64,000 bases of DNA from Paroedura picta (taxonomy: Eukaryota; Chordata; Lepidosauria; Squamata; Gekkonidae), in NCBI RefSeq assembly GCF_049243985.1, contig NC_135377.1, positions 64,366,145-64,430,144 of the forward strand, given 5' to 3'. The notes below the pieces were generated by a model. The model worked only from the letters and a program-made list of their open reading frames with translations. It did no database searches and was not told where the DNA came from. A program made the position numbers and the translations under genes. This document shows, in pieces, positions 53,425-63,490 of the stretch; the first letter of the stretch is position 1, and the number at the start of each line of letters is the position of its first letter.

Positions 53425-53674
53425 ACTGCCGTTTGGCCAGGTCTTGGCTGAACATCACAACGGACGTTAGAGATGCACCTGACTCAAAGATGATTTCACT
53501 ATGGAGTAAGTATCTTATAGAGGATTTTCCACATCCAAAGTCAACAGTATAATCACTGTATCACAGGGCAGTTACTTTTGGTACTTTACTGTTCACTGTG
53601 TAAGTTTTCTCAGACACACAATCCAAATCAACCTGAAATCCAAATTAACTGAAACCCACAACACAAATTCCGTG

Positions 53675-54067
53675 TCAGGTTGATCTAGTGGTTACAAGCA
53701 GGGGATTCTACTCTAGAGAAAGGGTTTGACTCCCCTCTTCTCCAAATATTGCCTGCTGGGTGACCTCAGGGCTCCCTCAGTCTCCTTTGCCTCACAGGGA
53801 CCATTTATGCACTGGGAACTTGCTGTCCCAGCTCCCATGCAGGAGCACAAACTGGGGGTGGATGAGGCAGACCAGGCCAAATGCTCCCCCGTGTAGGTGC
53901 AGGAAGAGGTGGGGCAACCTGCCACGACTAAAACTCCAGCCTGCAGCCTGGCATGAAGCCTCCAGTGCGTAAACGGTCAGGGTGTCTACTGTGGGAAGAG
54001 CAAGGGGAGCTGATTTGACACCTCTTCCGGTAGTAAAAACAGGGTACAAAAAATAGCTCCTCTTTTC
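53675..54067 (+). mobile_element. tRNA-derived squamate SINE, split by element H
   Basis: TCAGGTTGATCTAGTGGTTA head, CTGGGTGACCTCAGGGCTC, then after the insertion AGGGTGTCTACTGTGGGAAG and ACAGGGTACAAAAAATAG. The SINE consensus is restored by removing element H and one AGG. Confidence 0.88.
53799..53978. mobile_element. Inverted-repeat element H, copy 2 (180 bp), inside a SINE
   Basis: Ends GACCATTTATGCACTGG and CCAGTGCGTAAACGGTC are inverted. The host SINE motif CACAGGGTGTC is interrupted so that AGG occurs on both sides (53796-53798 and 53979-53981), giving a 3 bp target duplication. Interior ACTCCAGCCTGCAGCCTGGC is the reverse of copy 1. Confidence 0.88.
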
Positions 54068-54120
54068 AAACCAGGGGGAAATTTTTTTTGCAATCTCTCT
54101 TTTATTCTTCCTCTAGTTTT

Positions 54121-57075
54121 ATTTTATTTATTTATTATTTATTTATTTAGATTTATATACCGCCCTCCCCGAAGGCTCAGGGCGGTTTACATTAAAACTA
54201 ATCAACGATACATAAAACAGTCTTCGTTAAAATATACAGTAAATAATAACAGTGGTTGTAACCATATAACAGAATAATATAACAGTATAACAGTATAATA
54301 AAATAATATAACGATGGAACGGTGCAATACCACAACAGGTCCAGAGCGCTCTGGTGGAGTTCTGGGAGGAAGGGGGGAGAGGGGGGGAGGGGGGGAGCGG
54401 GGGCCCTTCATTCGCTGTTGGTTGTGCCTGGTCTCAACCAAATGCCTGGCGGAGGAGCTCCTTTTTGCAGGCCCTGCGGAACTGTTTAAGCTCCGTCAGG
54501 GCCCTGATCTCCTCCGGGAGCTCATTCCACCAGGTGGGGGCCAGTACAGAGAATGCTCTGGCCCTGGTCGAGACCAGGCGGACTTCTTTAGGGCCAGGGA
54601 CCATTAGCCGGTTGGTGGCGGTGGAGCGCAGAGCTCTTTTAGGGGCATAGGCAGGGAGGCGGTCCCTCAGGTACACTGGGCCCTGACCGTGAATGGCCTT
54701 GAAGGTAATTACCAGAACCTTTAGTCTGATCCGGAATTCAACTGGCAACCACTGCAGTTGGTGGAGAATGGGCCGGATGTGGGACCTCCACGGTGTTGCT
54801 GTGAGGATCCTGGCCGCTGCGTTTTGGACCAGCTGTAGTTTCCGGGTCAAGGCTAAGGGCAGGCCTGCGTAGAGCGAGTTACAGAAGTCCAGTCTAGAGG
54901 TGACCGTCGCATGGATCACTGTGGCTAGGTGTTCCGGGGCCAGGTAGGGCGCTAGTAGTTTGGCTTGGCGGAGATGGTAAAATGCCAGCCGCGCTACCTT
55001 TGTGATCTGGGCTTCCATTGTAAGGGAAGTATCCAGAATCACGCCTAGGTTCCTGGCGGAGTGAGCCGTAGAGAGCTGTACTCCATCCAGGGCAGGCAGG
55101 CACGCTTCCTCGCATGGGCCCTTCCTACCCAGCCACAGGACCTCCGTCTTTGAAGGATTGAGCTTCAGACGACTCTGCTTCAGCCATCTCGTCACTGCTT
55201 CCAGGCAGCTGGCTAATGCTTCTGGGGGGGAGTCAGGGCGGCCATCCATCAGGAGGAAGAGCTGGGTGTCATCGGCATATTGATGACAACCCAGCCCAAA
55301 CCTCCGTACCAGTTGTGCGAGAGGGCGCATAAAGATATTGAATAGGATAGGAGAGAGGACCGCTCCTTGTGGGACTCCACAAGTAAGTTGACGACGGTCT
55401 GATGTTTTGTCTCCAATTGCAACCCTCTGTCCACGATCCCGGAGGAAGGAGATCAGCCATTGGAGGGCTGTCTCTCGTATTCCGGCATCGGTGAGGCGGC
55501 GAGCTAGAAGCTCATGATCGACTGTGTCGAACGCTGCTGAGAGGTCTAGTAATATCAGCAGTGCCGACCCGCCTCGGTCCAACTGGCGACGGAGGTCATC
55601 CGTCAGGGCGACTAGCGCTGTCTCTACCCCATGGCCAGGCCGGAAGCCTGACTGGGATGGGTCTAGGACCGAAGCTTCTTCCAGGTACTCTGTTAGTTGG
55701 TTTGCGACAGCCCTTTCAATCATCTTCCCCAGAAACGCTAAATGCGAGACGGGTCGATAGTTGTTGGGCTCTCGCGGGTCTAAGGATGTTTTTTTCAGCA
55801 GTGGGCGTACCACAGCCTCTTTCAGTCCCTCCGGGAATTCTCCCGTTGTGAGAGATAGATTGATTATCTCCCGGAGGGGGCCCTTTATCCTTATGTCCGC
55901 TGTTCTTAGGAGCCAGGATGGGCAAGGGTCTAGTGGGCATGTGGTTGGCCTCGCTGTTGCTAGTATCCTGTCCACTTCGGTCAGCGTGAGTCGTCTGAAG
56001 TTACTCAAGGTATTCTCCAAAGACGGCCAAGGGGCCTCTAGTTCACTTTCTGTATCTAAGGTTGGAGGGAGGTCATGGCGGAGTGTCGAGATTTTATCCG
56101 CAAAATGACTCGCAAATGCCTCACAGCTGATATCCAATTTGCTACTGTTTTGTTGCCCTTCAGCCAGGGCAGTAAGAGACCGAACTACCTTAAACAATTG
56201 AGCCGGGCGTGAGTCTGCGGATGCGATGGTAGCCGAGTAAAAATTGCGTTTCACTGACTTCACCGCCATCTCATAGGCCTTCATCTGCATTCTATAAGAT
56301 GTTCTCGAGGCTTCGTCACGAGTCTTCCTCCAAACTCGCTCTAGCCGTCTCAGTTCCCGTTTCTTGTTGCGAAGCTCCTCGGTGTACCAGGGGGCCCGCT
56401 TGAGACGGGGCCGGAGAGGGCGTCGGGGGGCTATCTCATCAATGGCAGTCAGCAGTCTGTCATGCCAGTCGCTGACCAGGCCATTGAGAGAAGTGCCAGG
56501 AGGCATTGGCTCCCGCAGAGCATTCAGGAATCCAATTGGATCCATAAGTCTCCGCGGGCGAGCTAAAATTTGCTCGGCGCCCAACTGAGGTGGGAGTGGT
56601 AGCCATAGCCGAGCCTTCAGGGCATAGTGGTCTGACCATGGCACGGCAGTTGCCGTGACCAGATCCACATTCAGACCTACGCCGAAAATAAGATCCAGGG
56701 TGTGACCTGCTTGGTGGGTGGGGCCAACAACAAACTGCGAGAGCCCTAGTGTCGCCATGGTTGACACTAGGTCCTGCCCAGTTCTAGAAGACGGCAGCTC
56801 AGCATGGACGTTAAAGTCCCCCAGGACTAATAGACTGGGAAACTGTAGCGTCCAGGCCGCCACCGCCTCTAGCAGGGCAGGCAGGGCATCTGGTGGTGCA
56901 TTGGGCGCGCGGTACACTAACCAAATGGCCACGCTCTCGGTTGATCCCCATCCGAGGCCAACACATTCAATGCCTGGTATTGATGGCGCAGGAAGGGCCC
57001 TGAAGGAGAAAGCCTCTCGGATCAGGATTGCCACCCCTCCTCCCCGCCCCGCTGTCCGGGACTGGAGAACCATAA
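54121..57075 (-). mobile_element. L2-like LINE, 5'-truncated, with a long intact ORF
   Basis: The 3' end lies at the left: AT-rich TTTA tail, then ATTTATATACCGCCCTCCCC, AAGGCTCAGGGCGGTTTAC and about 250 bases of 3' UTR, then the ORF to 57073. The 5' end stops abruptly near 57075 inside the endonuclease domain. Shorter copies of the family lie at 5592, 6349, 24500, 41905, 44095, 51035 and 58497. Confidence 0.92.
54434..57073 (-). CDS. LINE ORF2 protein (endonuclease + reverse transcriptase), N-terminally truncated
   Basis: The frame is open for 879 codons. The apurinic endonuclease domain begins mid-way (GGGVAILIR at 11-19) and keeps GDFNVH (85-90), TLDLIF (125-130) and SDHY (147-150). The RT domain (about 415-650) has NNYRPVS (437-443), the palm motif LDLSAAFDTVDH (509-520), GVPQGAVLSPILFN (566-579) and the catalytic YADDTQLF (599-606). 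A C-terminal L2/CR1-type region follows (SRLDFCNSLYAGLP, LQWLPVEFRIRLKVL). The first 60-80 residues of the endonuclease and any ORF1 are missing, so the ATG is incidental. The absence of stops suggests a recent insertion. It is a transposon, not a host gene. Confidence 0.93.
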   Translation of the reverse strand: MVLQSRTAGRGGGVAILIREAFSFRALPAPSIPGIECVGLGWGSTESVAIWLVYRAPNAPPDALPALLEAVAAWTLQFPSLLVLGDFNVHAELPSSRTGQDLVSTMATLGLSQFVVGPTHQAGHTLDLIFGVGLNVDLVTATAVPWSDHYALKARLWLPLPPQLGAEQILARPRRLMDPIGFLNALREPMPPGTSLNGLVSDWHDRLLTAIDEIAPRRPLRPRLKRAPWYTEELRNKKRELRRLERVWRKTRDEASRTSYRMQMKAYEMAVKSVKRNFYSATIASADSRPAQLFKVVRSLTALAEGQQNSSKLDISCEAFASHFADKISTLRHDLPPTLDTESELEAPWPSLENTLSNFRRLTLTEVDRILATARPTTCPLDPCPSWLLRTADIRIKGPLREIINLSLTTGEFPEGLKEAVVRPLLKKTSLDPREPNNYRPVSHLAFLGKMIERAVANQLTEYLEEASVLDPSQSGFRPGHGVETALVALTDDLRRQLDRGGSALLILLDLSAAFDTVDHELLARRLTDAGIRETALQWLISFLRDRGQRVAIGDKTSDRRQLTCGVPQGAVLSPILFNIFMRPLAQLVRRFGLGCHQYADDTQLFLLMDGRPDSPPEALASCLEAVTRWLKQSRLKLNPSKTEVLWLGRKGPCEEACLPALDGVQLSTAHSARNLGVILDTSLTMEAQITKVARLAFYHLRQAKLLAPYLAPEHLATVIHATVTSRLDFCNSLYAGLPLALTRKLQLVQNAAARILTATPWRSHIRPILHQLQWLPVEFRIRLKVLVITFKAIHGQGPVYLRDRLPAYAPKRALRSTATNRLMVPGPKEVRLVSTRARAFSVLAPTWWNELPEEIRALTELKQFRRACKKELLRQAFG

Positions 57076-57085
57076 AATGAAGGCA

Positions 57086-57724
57086 AATAAAACCATCTTG
57101 TTTAGCTCAGACTTTTAATTGTTGTTATGATGACATCAATTCCAACAATTCATCTGCATCAAAATGTCTTCCTGTGTTACCCAAAGGAAAAAACAACTAT
57201 GACAGCTGGGAAAATTAAATCCTGTGAAAAAGATTTAAACATTTGCTGTCTCTCACATCTGTTTGGCATTTCAGCAGAAAAGAAAGCGAATGAAAATGCA
57301 TAATAAAACACATATTTTTTTAAAAGAAGAGGTCCGAGGAAGAAAAAAGGAAAGTCTCTAAAGTGTAATAATGTAGCTTTTCAGTGAAACTAGGAATCAA
57401 TAAGTGACCATGACAATGTTTTATTCTGACAAAGCAAGGCAAGAATTTTGTTGCCTTTCCTGAGCACTAAAACAGTGGCAGAGCTGACAAACATCTTATT
57501 GTTAGTCAACATCAACACAGACCCCATAAAGCCAGCCTCTGAAATCCAGCTGATAAAGAAGATGAAAGGTGTTTGGTTGTTTTGATGTTTCTTTATTAGG
57601 GTATTTTCTTTGAAACCATGTCCAGAACCAAATCACAGATTAGCACATATTCATATAGGAAGTAATTAAATTTCATTGGTTGAAATTTGTGCAGATAAAC
57701 TGATTTGGATGGGAATCACTATGT
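57086..57724. other. AT-rich, nothing recognised
   Basis: Flanking DNA upstream of the LINE truncation point. No gene or repeat. Confidence 0.4.
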
Positions 57725-57852
57725 CAAGAGTAGCCATACAGTTGCTCTCCAGATGTCCATGGACTACAATAGCCACGAGCACCATGCTGGCAAGAGCTCA
57801 TGGTAATTGTAGTCCACAGACATCTGTAAAACCACAGTTTGGTCACACCTAG
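57725..57852. mobile_element. Palindromic hAT MITE (family M), copy 8, worn
   Basis: CTCTCCAGATGTCCATGGAC at the left and AATTGTAGTCCACAGACATC with CACAGTTTGGTCACACCTAG at the right. The ends are decayed and no TSD is clear. Confidence 0.8.
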
Positions 57853-58496
57853 CTTATGTGAATGACCTACACACCAAGAAGCATTTTAAAAATGTATTTA
57901 ACTGACAATCCACCATACAAAAAGCACCCTAGGAGGAATTAGTTATCATCTGCAAATTCTAAAAAAAAAAAATTGTTTTCTTCATCTGTAATGGAGCAAG
58001 GTCTCATAAACAGTATTCCTAACTAAATTATCTAGATAATTAGAGGTGGTTTTTTTTTAAAGCTGTAAAATGCTGATTGTTAGGATTCCTTTGCATCAAC
58101 TTGGGGAAGATAATCTACATGTACTGATTGTGTAAGCACACCCTAAGCCCTCCTTTTAACCTCACAATAATTATCTGAGATGACAACTAATTCACTTAGC
58201 ACAACTTAGAAGGGGGAAAATGAAAATAAATGGGTCACCTGCTAGTTGCACATTTTTTAGAGTTGATAAATACATCCCACAAAAATGTGTACATAGATTT
58301 TGTTGGCAATCTCAGGTAAACACCAAGAACCACTACTCCCCCCCCCCCCCAGTAAATATCACTGTTTTAATGTAATGAAGGTAAGCCAGAAATGAAGAGA
58401 ATCATGACTGGCCAGGGAAGCTGGTCTTTTTTTTTGGGGGGGGGGCAGCATCATCTGGACATAGAATTGGGATCATTGTGCATGGGCAGGTAGTAT
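57853..58496. other. AT-rich, nothing recognised
   Basis: Mononucleotide runs near 57961 (A), 58050 (T), 58340 (C) and 58428-58446 (T then G). No gene. Confidence 0.4.
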
Positions 58497-58600
58497 ATTT
58501 TATTTATTTTATTCATTTTTAGGCTTGTATACCGCCCTTCCCCGAAAGGTCTCACGGCAGTTCACAATAAAACATTAAAATCACAATATTACAGTTGTAA
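58497..58600 (-). mobile_element. L2-like LINE 3' tail
   Basis: TTTTATTTATTTTATTCATT, GCTTGTATACCGCCCTTCCC and GTCTCACGGCAGTTCACAAT. Confidence 0.75.
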
Positions 58601-58607
58601 ATTTAGA

Positions 58608-58690
58608 GTTGTAAAATTCCTGCATTCTTCAGGGGGTTGGACTAGATGACCCTGAAGTTCCCTTCTAATTTAATGATTCTATGATTTGGG
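58608..58690 (+). mobile_element. CR1 LINE 3' end
   Basis: AATTCCTGCATTCTTCAGGG, GGTTGGACTAGATGACCCTG and AATGATTCTATGATTT, the classic CR1 terminus. Confidence 0.92.
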
Positions 58691-58889
58691 AACCCTGAAC
58701 AGATCTCCAGAACTTTGATCAACTGTAAAAAGCCACCAGGAGAGGGTTCAATTTGTCCTAGTCTGTGTCTGCGTGTGAGTGGGAAAGGAAGGGGATTGAC
58801 ACCTCCCCTACTTTGTTTGTGAAGTGATCCCAGTGCTCTTTGAACCATAAGAGAAACAAATGCATGCATCCACAAGGTGGACTGCCAAG

Positions 58890-59290
58890 GAAAAATGGAG
58901 TTACACTTTCCTGGAACCGTTGTTCTTTAAGTGTACTTCTGTGTGGGCACACATGGGGTCTGCAAGATTACTGGCCTGCCATGGAAAATATAGGCTCTAG
59001 GAGTGCTCCCCGTCCCCTCTATCTACAGAGATCCCTTTCCTGCCCAAAGGGTCACATGACAGTGGCAGGGCAAGCAGTCCTCCCTCAGTTCTCTTCTTGC
59101 TACCATGAGGAGAGGATGTGCTTCCAAAACAATCACTTTGTGGGGCCCCAAAGACAAGTTGCAGAGAGGTTTTCCACAAAGAACTCTAAAAATTATAGCT
59201 ACAAAATTGGAAGGATGGCTCTTTTCAAGAAGTGTGAGGACTGTGGAATGATAGATCATAGACACCACATGGTACCTTGTCCAGTATGAG
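58890..59290 (+). mobile_element. LTR-retrotransposon fossil (Gypsy-like), leader and gag start
   Basis: A fossil piece whose left part (AACCGTTGTTCTTTAAGTGT) resembles the terminal repeat of a Gypsy-like family common in reptiles, followed by a leader and a short cysteine-rich gag-like part (KKCEDCG). It is broken and looks old. The family assignment is tentative. Confidence 0.4.
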
Positions 59291-61496
59291 GTTAAAAGGG
59301 AAGAGGGGAAAACAAAGCAATAAATTGCATGGGGTCCCTACTGGGGAGAATAGTGCGATGTAAATATATCTGTACCCCCTCTCTGGCCCTCTAGATTCTA
59401 TGGTTCACCAGCAATTACTCTCATTCTGATGATGTCACTTTGGGGTTTGTGTTCAAGGTGATGCGTGCTAGTCCCACTGTCCCCACCACTCAATTCTCCC
59501 AACTAGTTGCTTGGCTGTGGCTGGCAACCCTAAAACAGCAGCAATCCCATCTTAATTGGACTACCCAATGGATGTCCCTCCATAAGCGACACAACATTCC
59601 AGGAAAGGTAAACCCACGTGATACAGCCCAGGCAGTAGCTGGCTTGTGGCTGATAAGGCAAGCTGCTTAGCCCTAGAGGTATGTACCTGGGCATCCAGCA
59701 TATGGCCATAAAATGGGACTGTATCCTATTTAGGGGGCACAGCCATGGGAACTCAACTTCAATATTCTGGGTTTTCCAGCCAACTCTTCCGGCTCTATTT
59801 ACTGGTGCAAAAAGCCTGTGGAAGTAGTTTTTGTTTGTATGTATGTGTGTGTTTTAAGAGATGAAAATAAACATCAAGTTAAAAAGCTAGGAGACATCAG
59901 GAGGCACGTTTTGGAACATGAGCCCAATGAACAGCAATTATCTGACATGATGCAACTAGCTACAGTCCCCCATTGAATGAAAGGAAGATTTGCCAAGATT
60001 GTCAAGACTCAGGGACCCACAACACAGATGGTTCGATGCTTAGAGCATGCACAGAAGGAACACAACAAAAACAAAGGGAGTGGAGCCTTGGCGAAAGGAA
60101 AGCAGATTAAGGAATTCATGGCGGATACAATGGTCATGTCATTTGGTTCCTTTTCTTCTGCACTGCCACACATTAAAACTCCCCAGTGATTTTCAATGGG
60201 GAAGTTAAAGCACAGTCAATAACCAGATGTAAACTATTATTCCTTAAACAAGGCGGTATCCGCTACTGAGCTGCAAGGGCACCACAGCAAATATAGAACA
60301 CTTCTGGGCTTAACTATTTACAAAAGCAACAAGGAAGTTCCAGTGGGAAATTGTGCCATTACAAATAAATGACAAAATACTGCTGGGTATATACTCCACA
60401 CAGTTCCTGTGACAGAACGGCAGCCGCAGAAGAGGGGAAGGTGATTTCTGACCCCCCCCCCCCCCTTAGACCCTATGCCATTCCTGAAAGCCTGCTGAAC
60501 TCCAGGAACATTTTTTTGGGAGGGGGGTAGCAGGAGTGGGAAGCAGAAAAGTCCCACAGAAAATCATACAGATGCCACTTTATCTATGGTCAGCTTCTTC
60601 TTTTTGAGCTTAGGTCCTCCTGTGCCTTTGATGAAACAGCCCCTGGCTGAAGAATACTGGGCACACAACAAGCAAAAAAGCCAATAAGGCCACGGGTGCA
60701 TCAGCTCTCTCCCATCACACATGGAACAGGGGTTGAAGTCTTGCTATAGTGTGGAATAAGGTGCACTTTGCATGTGCTGAATAGGACAACATGAAAGTGC
60801 CCCTTGAAAGGAATAGGGGCACCACTTTATGATGGTGGGAATGGGGAGGTCCTCAGTTAGTATCTGGGTAGTGACATCACCCTGATGGAAGTGACTGGTT
60901 CCCTGACTCGAGTTGTGCTACAGCTGACTGGCACAGGGGAATCCCAGACCTTGAAACAACGCAGAGAGCAGAGGCACCATCTGCTTCCTTCGTTCTTGGC
61001 ACCAGCCACCACTCTGTAGTACAACTCACATTAAAAGGCATGATATTGCCTATCTAGGAAAATGATTATATACTGGAAAAACAGTAATTTTGTTTTGCTC
61101 CTTTACAGGCAAGCTTGTTTTTAAATGTTTGGGATTTTAATCTGGAAAAAAAATTGCATTTTTTTAAAGTCCTTAAGTTATTGAAAATGTGTATGGTTAA
61201 TGATACCCCCTTCTTTTAAAATGGATTCAAAATTATTCAACATCCTAAGATGTTTGCCAGCTCCATGTTGAGTGGGTTGTAGACCTACAGTTGATGTGAA
61301 GTTGAGTGAATGTTGGTTGAAAATTCACAATATTCTAAAGTTTGGGTGGGTGGGTGACATTTAGAGCAGTTTACATGGGACTTCCTTTAAAGAGAATGCC
61401 TAGGCAAAAAGAAGCTTCATAATTCCCTACTGAAGGAAATGTGGAATGTCTGGAAAGGTACTGGGAAGGGCAATAATTTAGGAGCTTCATGTCGAT
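59291..61496. other. Nothing firmly recognised
   Basis: A 70-codon frame at 59977-60189 has no known relative. C12 run near 60453-60466. Some of the left part may continue the LTR fossil. Confidence 0.35.
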
Positions 61497-61633
61497 AGAA
61501 GAAGAATAAAGGTTGGTTCTTGTATGCCGCTTTTCTTTCCCAGAAGGAGTCTCAAAGCAGCTTACATCTGCCTTTCCTCTCCACACAACAGACACCCTGT
61601 GAGGTAGGTGAGGCTGAGAGAGCCCTGATATTA
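61497..61633 (-). mobile_element. tRNA-derived squamate SINE, 3' half only
   Basis: GGTTGGTTCTTGTATGCCGC, GGAGTCTCAAAGCAGCTTAC and GAGAGAGCCCTGATATTACT. The head half is missing and a complete SINE begins directly after it. Confidence 0.9.
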
Positions 61634-61896
61634 CTGAAGAAGAGTTGGTTCTTATATGCCGCTTTTCTCTACCAAAAGGAGTCTTAAAGTAGCTTACATT
61701 CACCTTCCCTTTCCTCTCCCCACAACAGACAATCTGTAAGGTAGGTGAGGCTGAGAGAGCCCTGATATCACTGCTCAGTCTGAACAGCTCTATCAGTGCT
61801 GTGGTGAGCCCAAGGTCACCCAGCTGGCTGCATATGGGGGAGAGGAGAATCAAACCTGGCTGGCCAGATTATAATCACTACACCAAGCTCGCTCAC
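61634..61896 (-). mobile_element. tRNA-derived squamate SINE (Squam1-like), full length
   Basis: GAAGAAGAGTTGGTTCTTAT tail at the left, CAAGGTCACCCAGCTGGCTG, and TAATCACTACACCAAGCTCG head at the right. It abuts the half-copy 61497-61633 with no spacer. Confidence 0.94.
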
Positions 61897-63229
61897 TAGT
61901 CCTCACGAGGTCTCATCCCTCACTAGGTCTCATTCCCACTAGACTCCTCCCTTTAATGCAAAAACAAAGCTCAACAACACTGTTTAAACAAAAAATGTAG
62001 CATTACGTTTGAAATCACAGAAGTCGTAGAAGAACCAAAGCAGAAATGCAGATGGTTAGAGGCTGGAATTCAATCCCCTGTATTGCTATTTATTATTCTT
62101 CCCAAATACAGAATACATTATGCAAAATAATCCAATGCAACCTGCGTAATTTCTATTGGATAACAATACAGTGCATTTTAGTGCAGCAGGACAACTCACA
62201 GATAAATCAAGGTCATCTAGCTCCTTAGGGTATTCCCCTGTTGTACAAAGAAATAGGACTTTAAAGTAGGAAGAAGACTTTTTTTAAAAGGTGTGATGAG
62301 GACTGAACATGTTCCGGAAAGGGCAGAATGAGTGTCATCCCAGGAAGAAGAGAGAGAAAAAGAACCAGCTCACTCAAGTCTGGGCTACATTCACGCGTCC
62401 TTGTAATTATTCCACTACAATTGAGAATACCTGCTGTAGTGCAGTGTGGTCTTGGAGGGTAAGATTTTAGGAGGAGGAAGGGGGTTAGCAAAACTTCCCC
62501 TTGAATTATCTATTTCTTCCCCCACTGGCCCAGCTAAAGCACTGTATGTGACTAATAGCAACCCGATTTCTAACAGACCACCTTGTGCACTTTTTACCTT
62601 TTAATGACTGATCGCTCTTTGCAACGACAAAGGCTCACGCTGGAGCTGAAAATGGAATTGGTGAGTAGGGGACCTCTGAGAATGAAATATTGCCCCCTAT
62701 GGAGTCTTTGCACATAACAAAGCTTAAAAAGATTTTTAAAAAGAATATTCAGCAAGTCCATTACATTTGCTCCCCATTTCCTGACCTCAAGATATTTCCC
62801 AGCAATGGAACATTGCTAATTAGAAGCGCTGCTTGGAGAATGATTTGTAAAAGCAAGCTGTGTAAATCCGTTTACCTTAGACTCACATATAAGGTAAAAA
62901 AAAACAAACCCAAAACCACAACAGCATAACCCTGCACTTCACTGTACTCCGCACAGACCTCTTAAGACAGCTTTAAGTAACCTAGCAGCCTTCACCATTT
63001 TCTGTGTGTTTAGACTTTAATTACGGAAAAGTCTTCCACCCCAGTAGAAGCATATATTTTAATCAAAATTCCGCCTTTGGTAGAATTTGGCTACCGCTGA
63101 GTGGACAGTGGATTATTGCCCCTCCATATTCTCAAGACACTCTGGGCTAGTCAGCCATCCACAACACAGTGCTTTAGAAACATATATGAAGTTGAATCAA
63201 TTACTGATGCAGAAACAAGATCTGTGCTA
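61897..63229. other. Nothing recognised
   Basis: AT-rich presumed intron. Short open frames at 62046, 62261 and 62690 have no known relatives. Confidence 0.4.
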
Positions 63230-63490
63230 GAAAACTTGGTTGCACGTACCTGCAACCGTTGTTCATTGCTGTCTTGGTGCAGACACACATTCCCCCCTCC
63301 ATCCCCACTGTGAGTCTTCTTGTTTCTAGGTGTTGGTTGGTTCCAACTGCTATCAGTTCGTGGTGGAGGATAGGAACTGAGGGGAATGGGACGCTCCACT
63401 CCTAGTCACATGTGTGTTCTGCGGGAAACTGTGTGCATGCGTACTGTGTCAGGGCTGGAGTGTCCCTGTCGGAGCTTAGCTTGACAACTT
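63230..63490 (+). mobile_element. LTR-retrotransposon fossil (Gypsy-like), terminal-repeat fragment
   Basis: GCACGTACCTGCAACCGTTG-TTCATT and the downstream GACACACATTCCCCCCTC resemble the start of the fossil at 58890. It looks like an isolated, old terminal-repeat fragment. Tentative. Confidence 0.35.

Noticed and set aside
58840-59289. 149-codon frame considered as a host zinc-finger gene
   Set aside because: The cysteine-rich end and the upstream sequence fit a retrotransposon fossil better than a host gene.
59977-60189. 70-codon frame, Lys-rich
   Set aside because: No recognisable similarity, and it is short enough to occur by chance.
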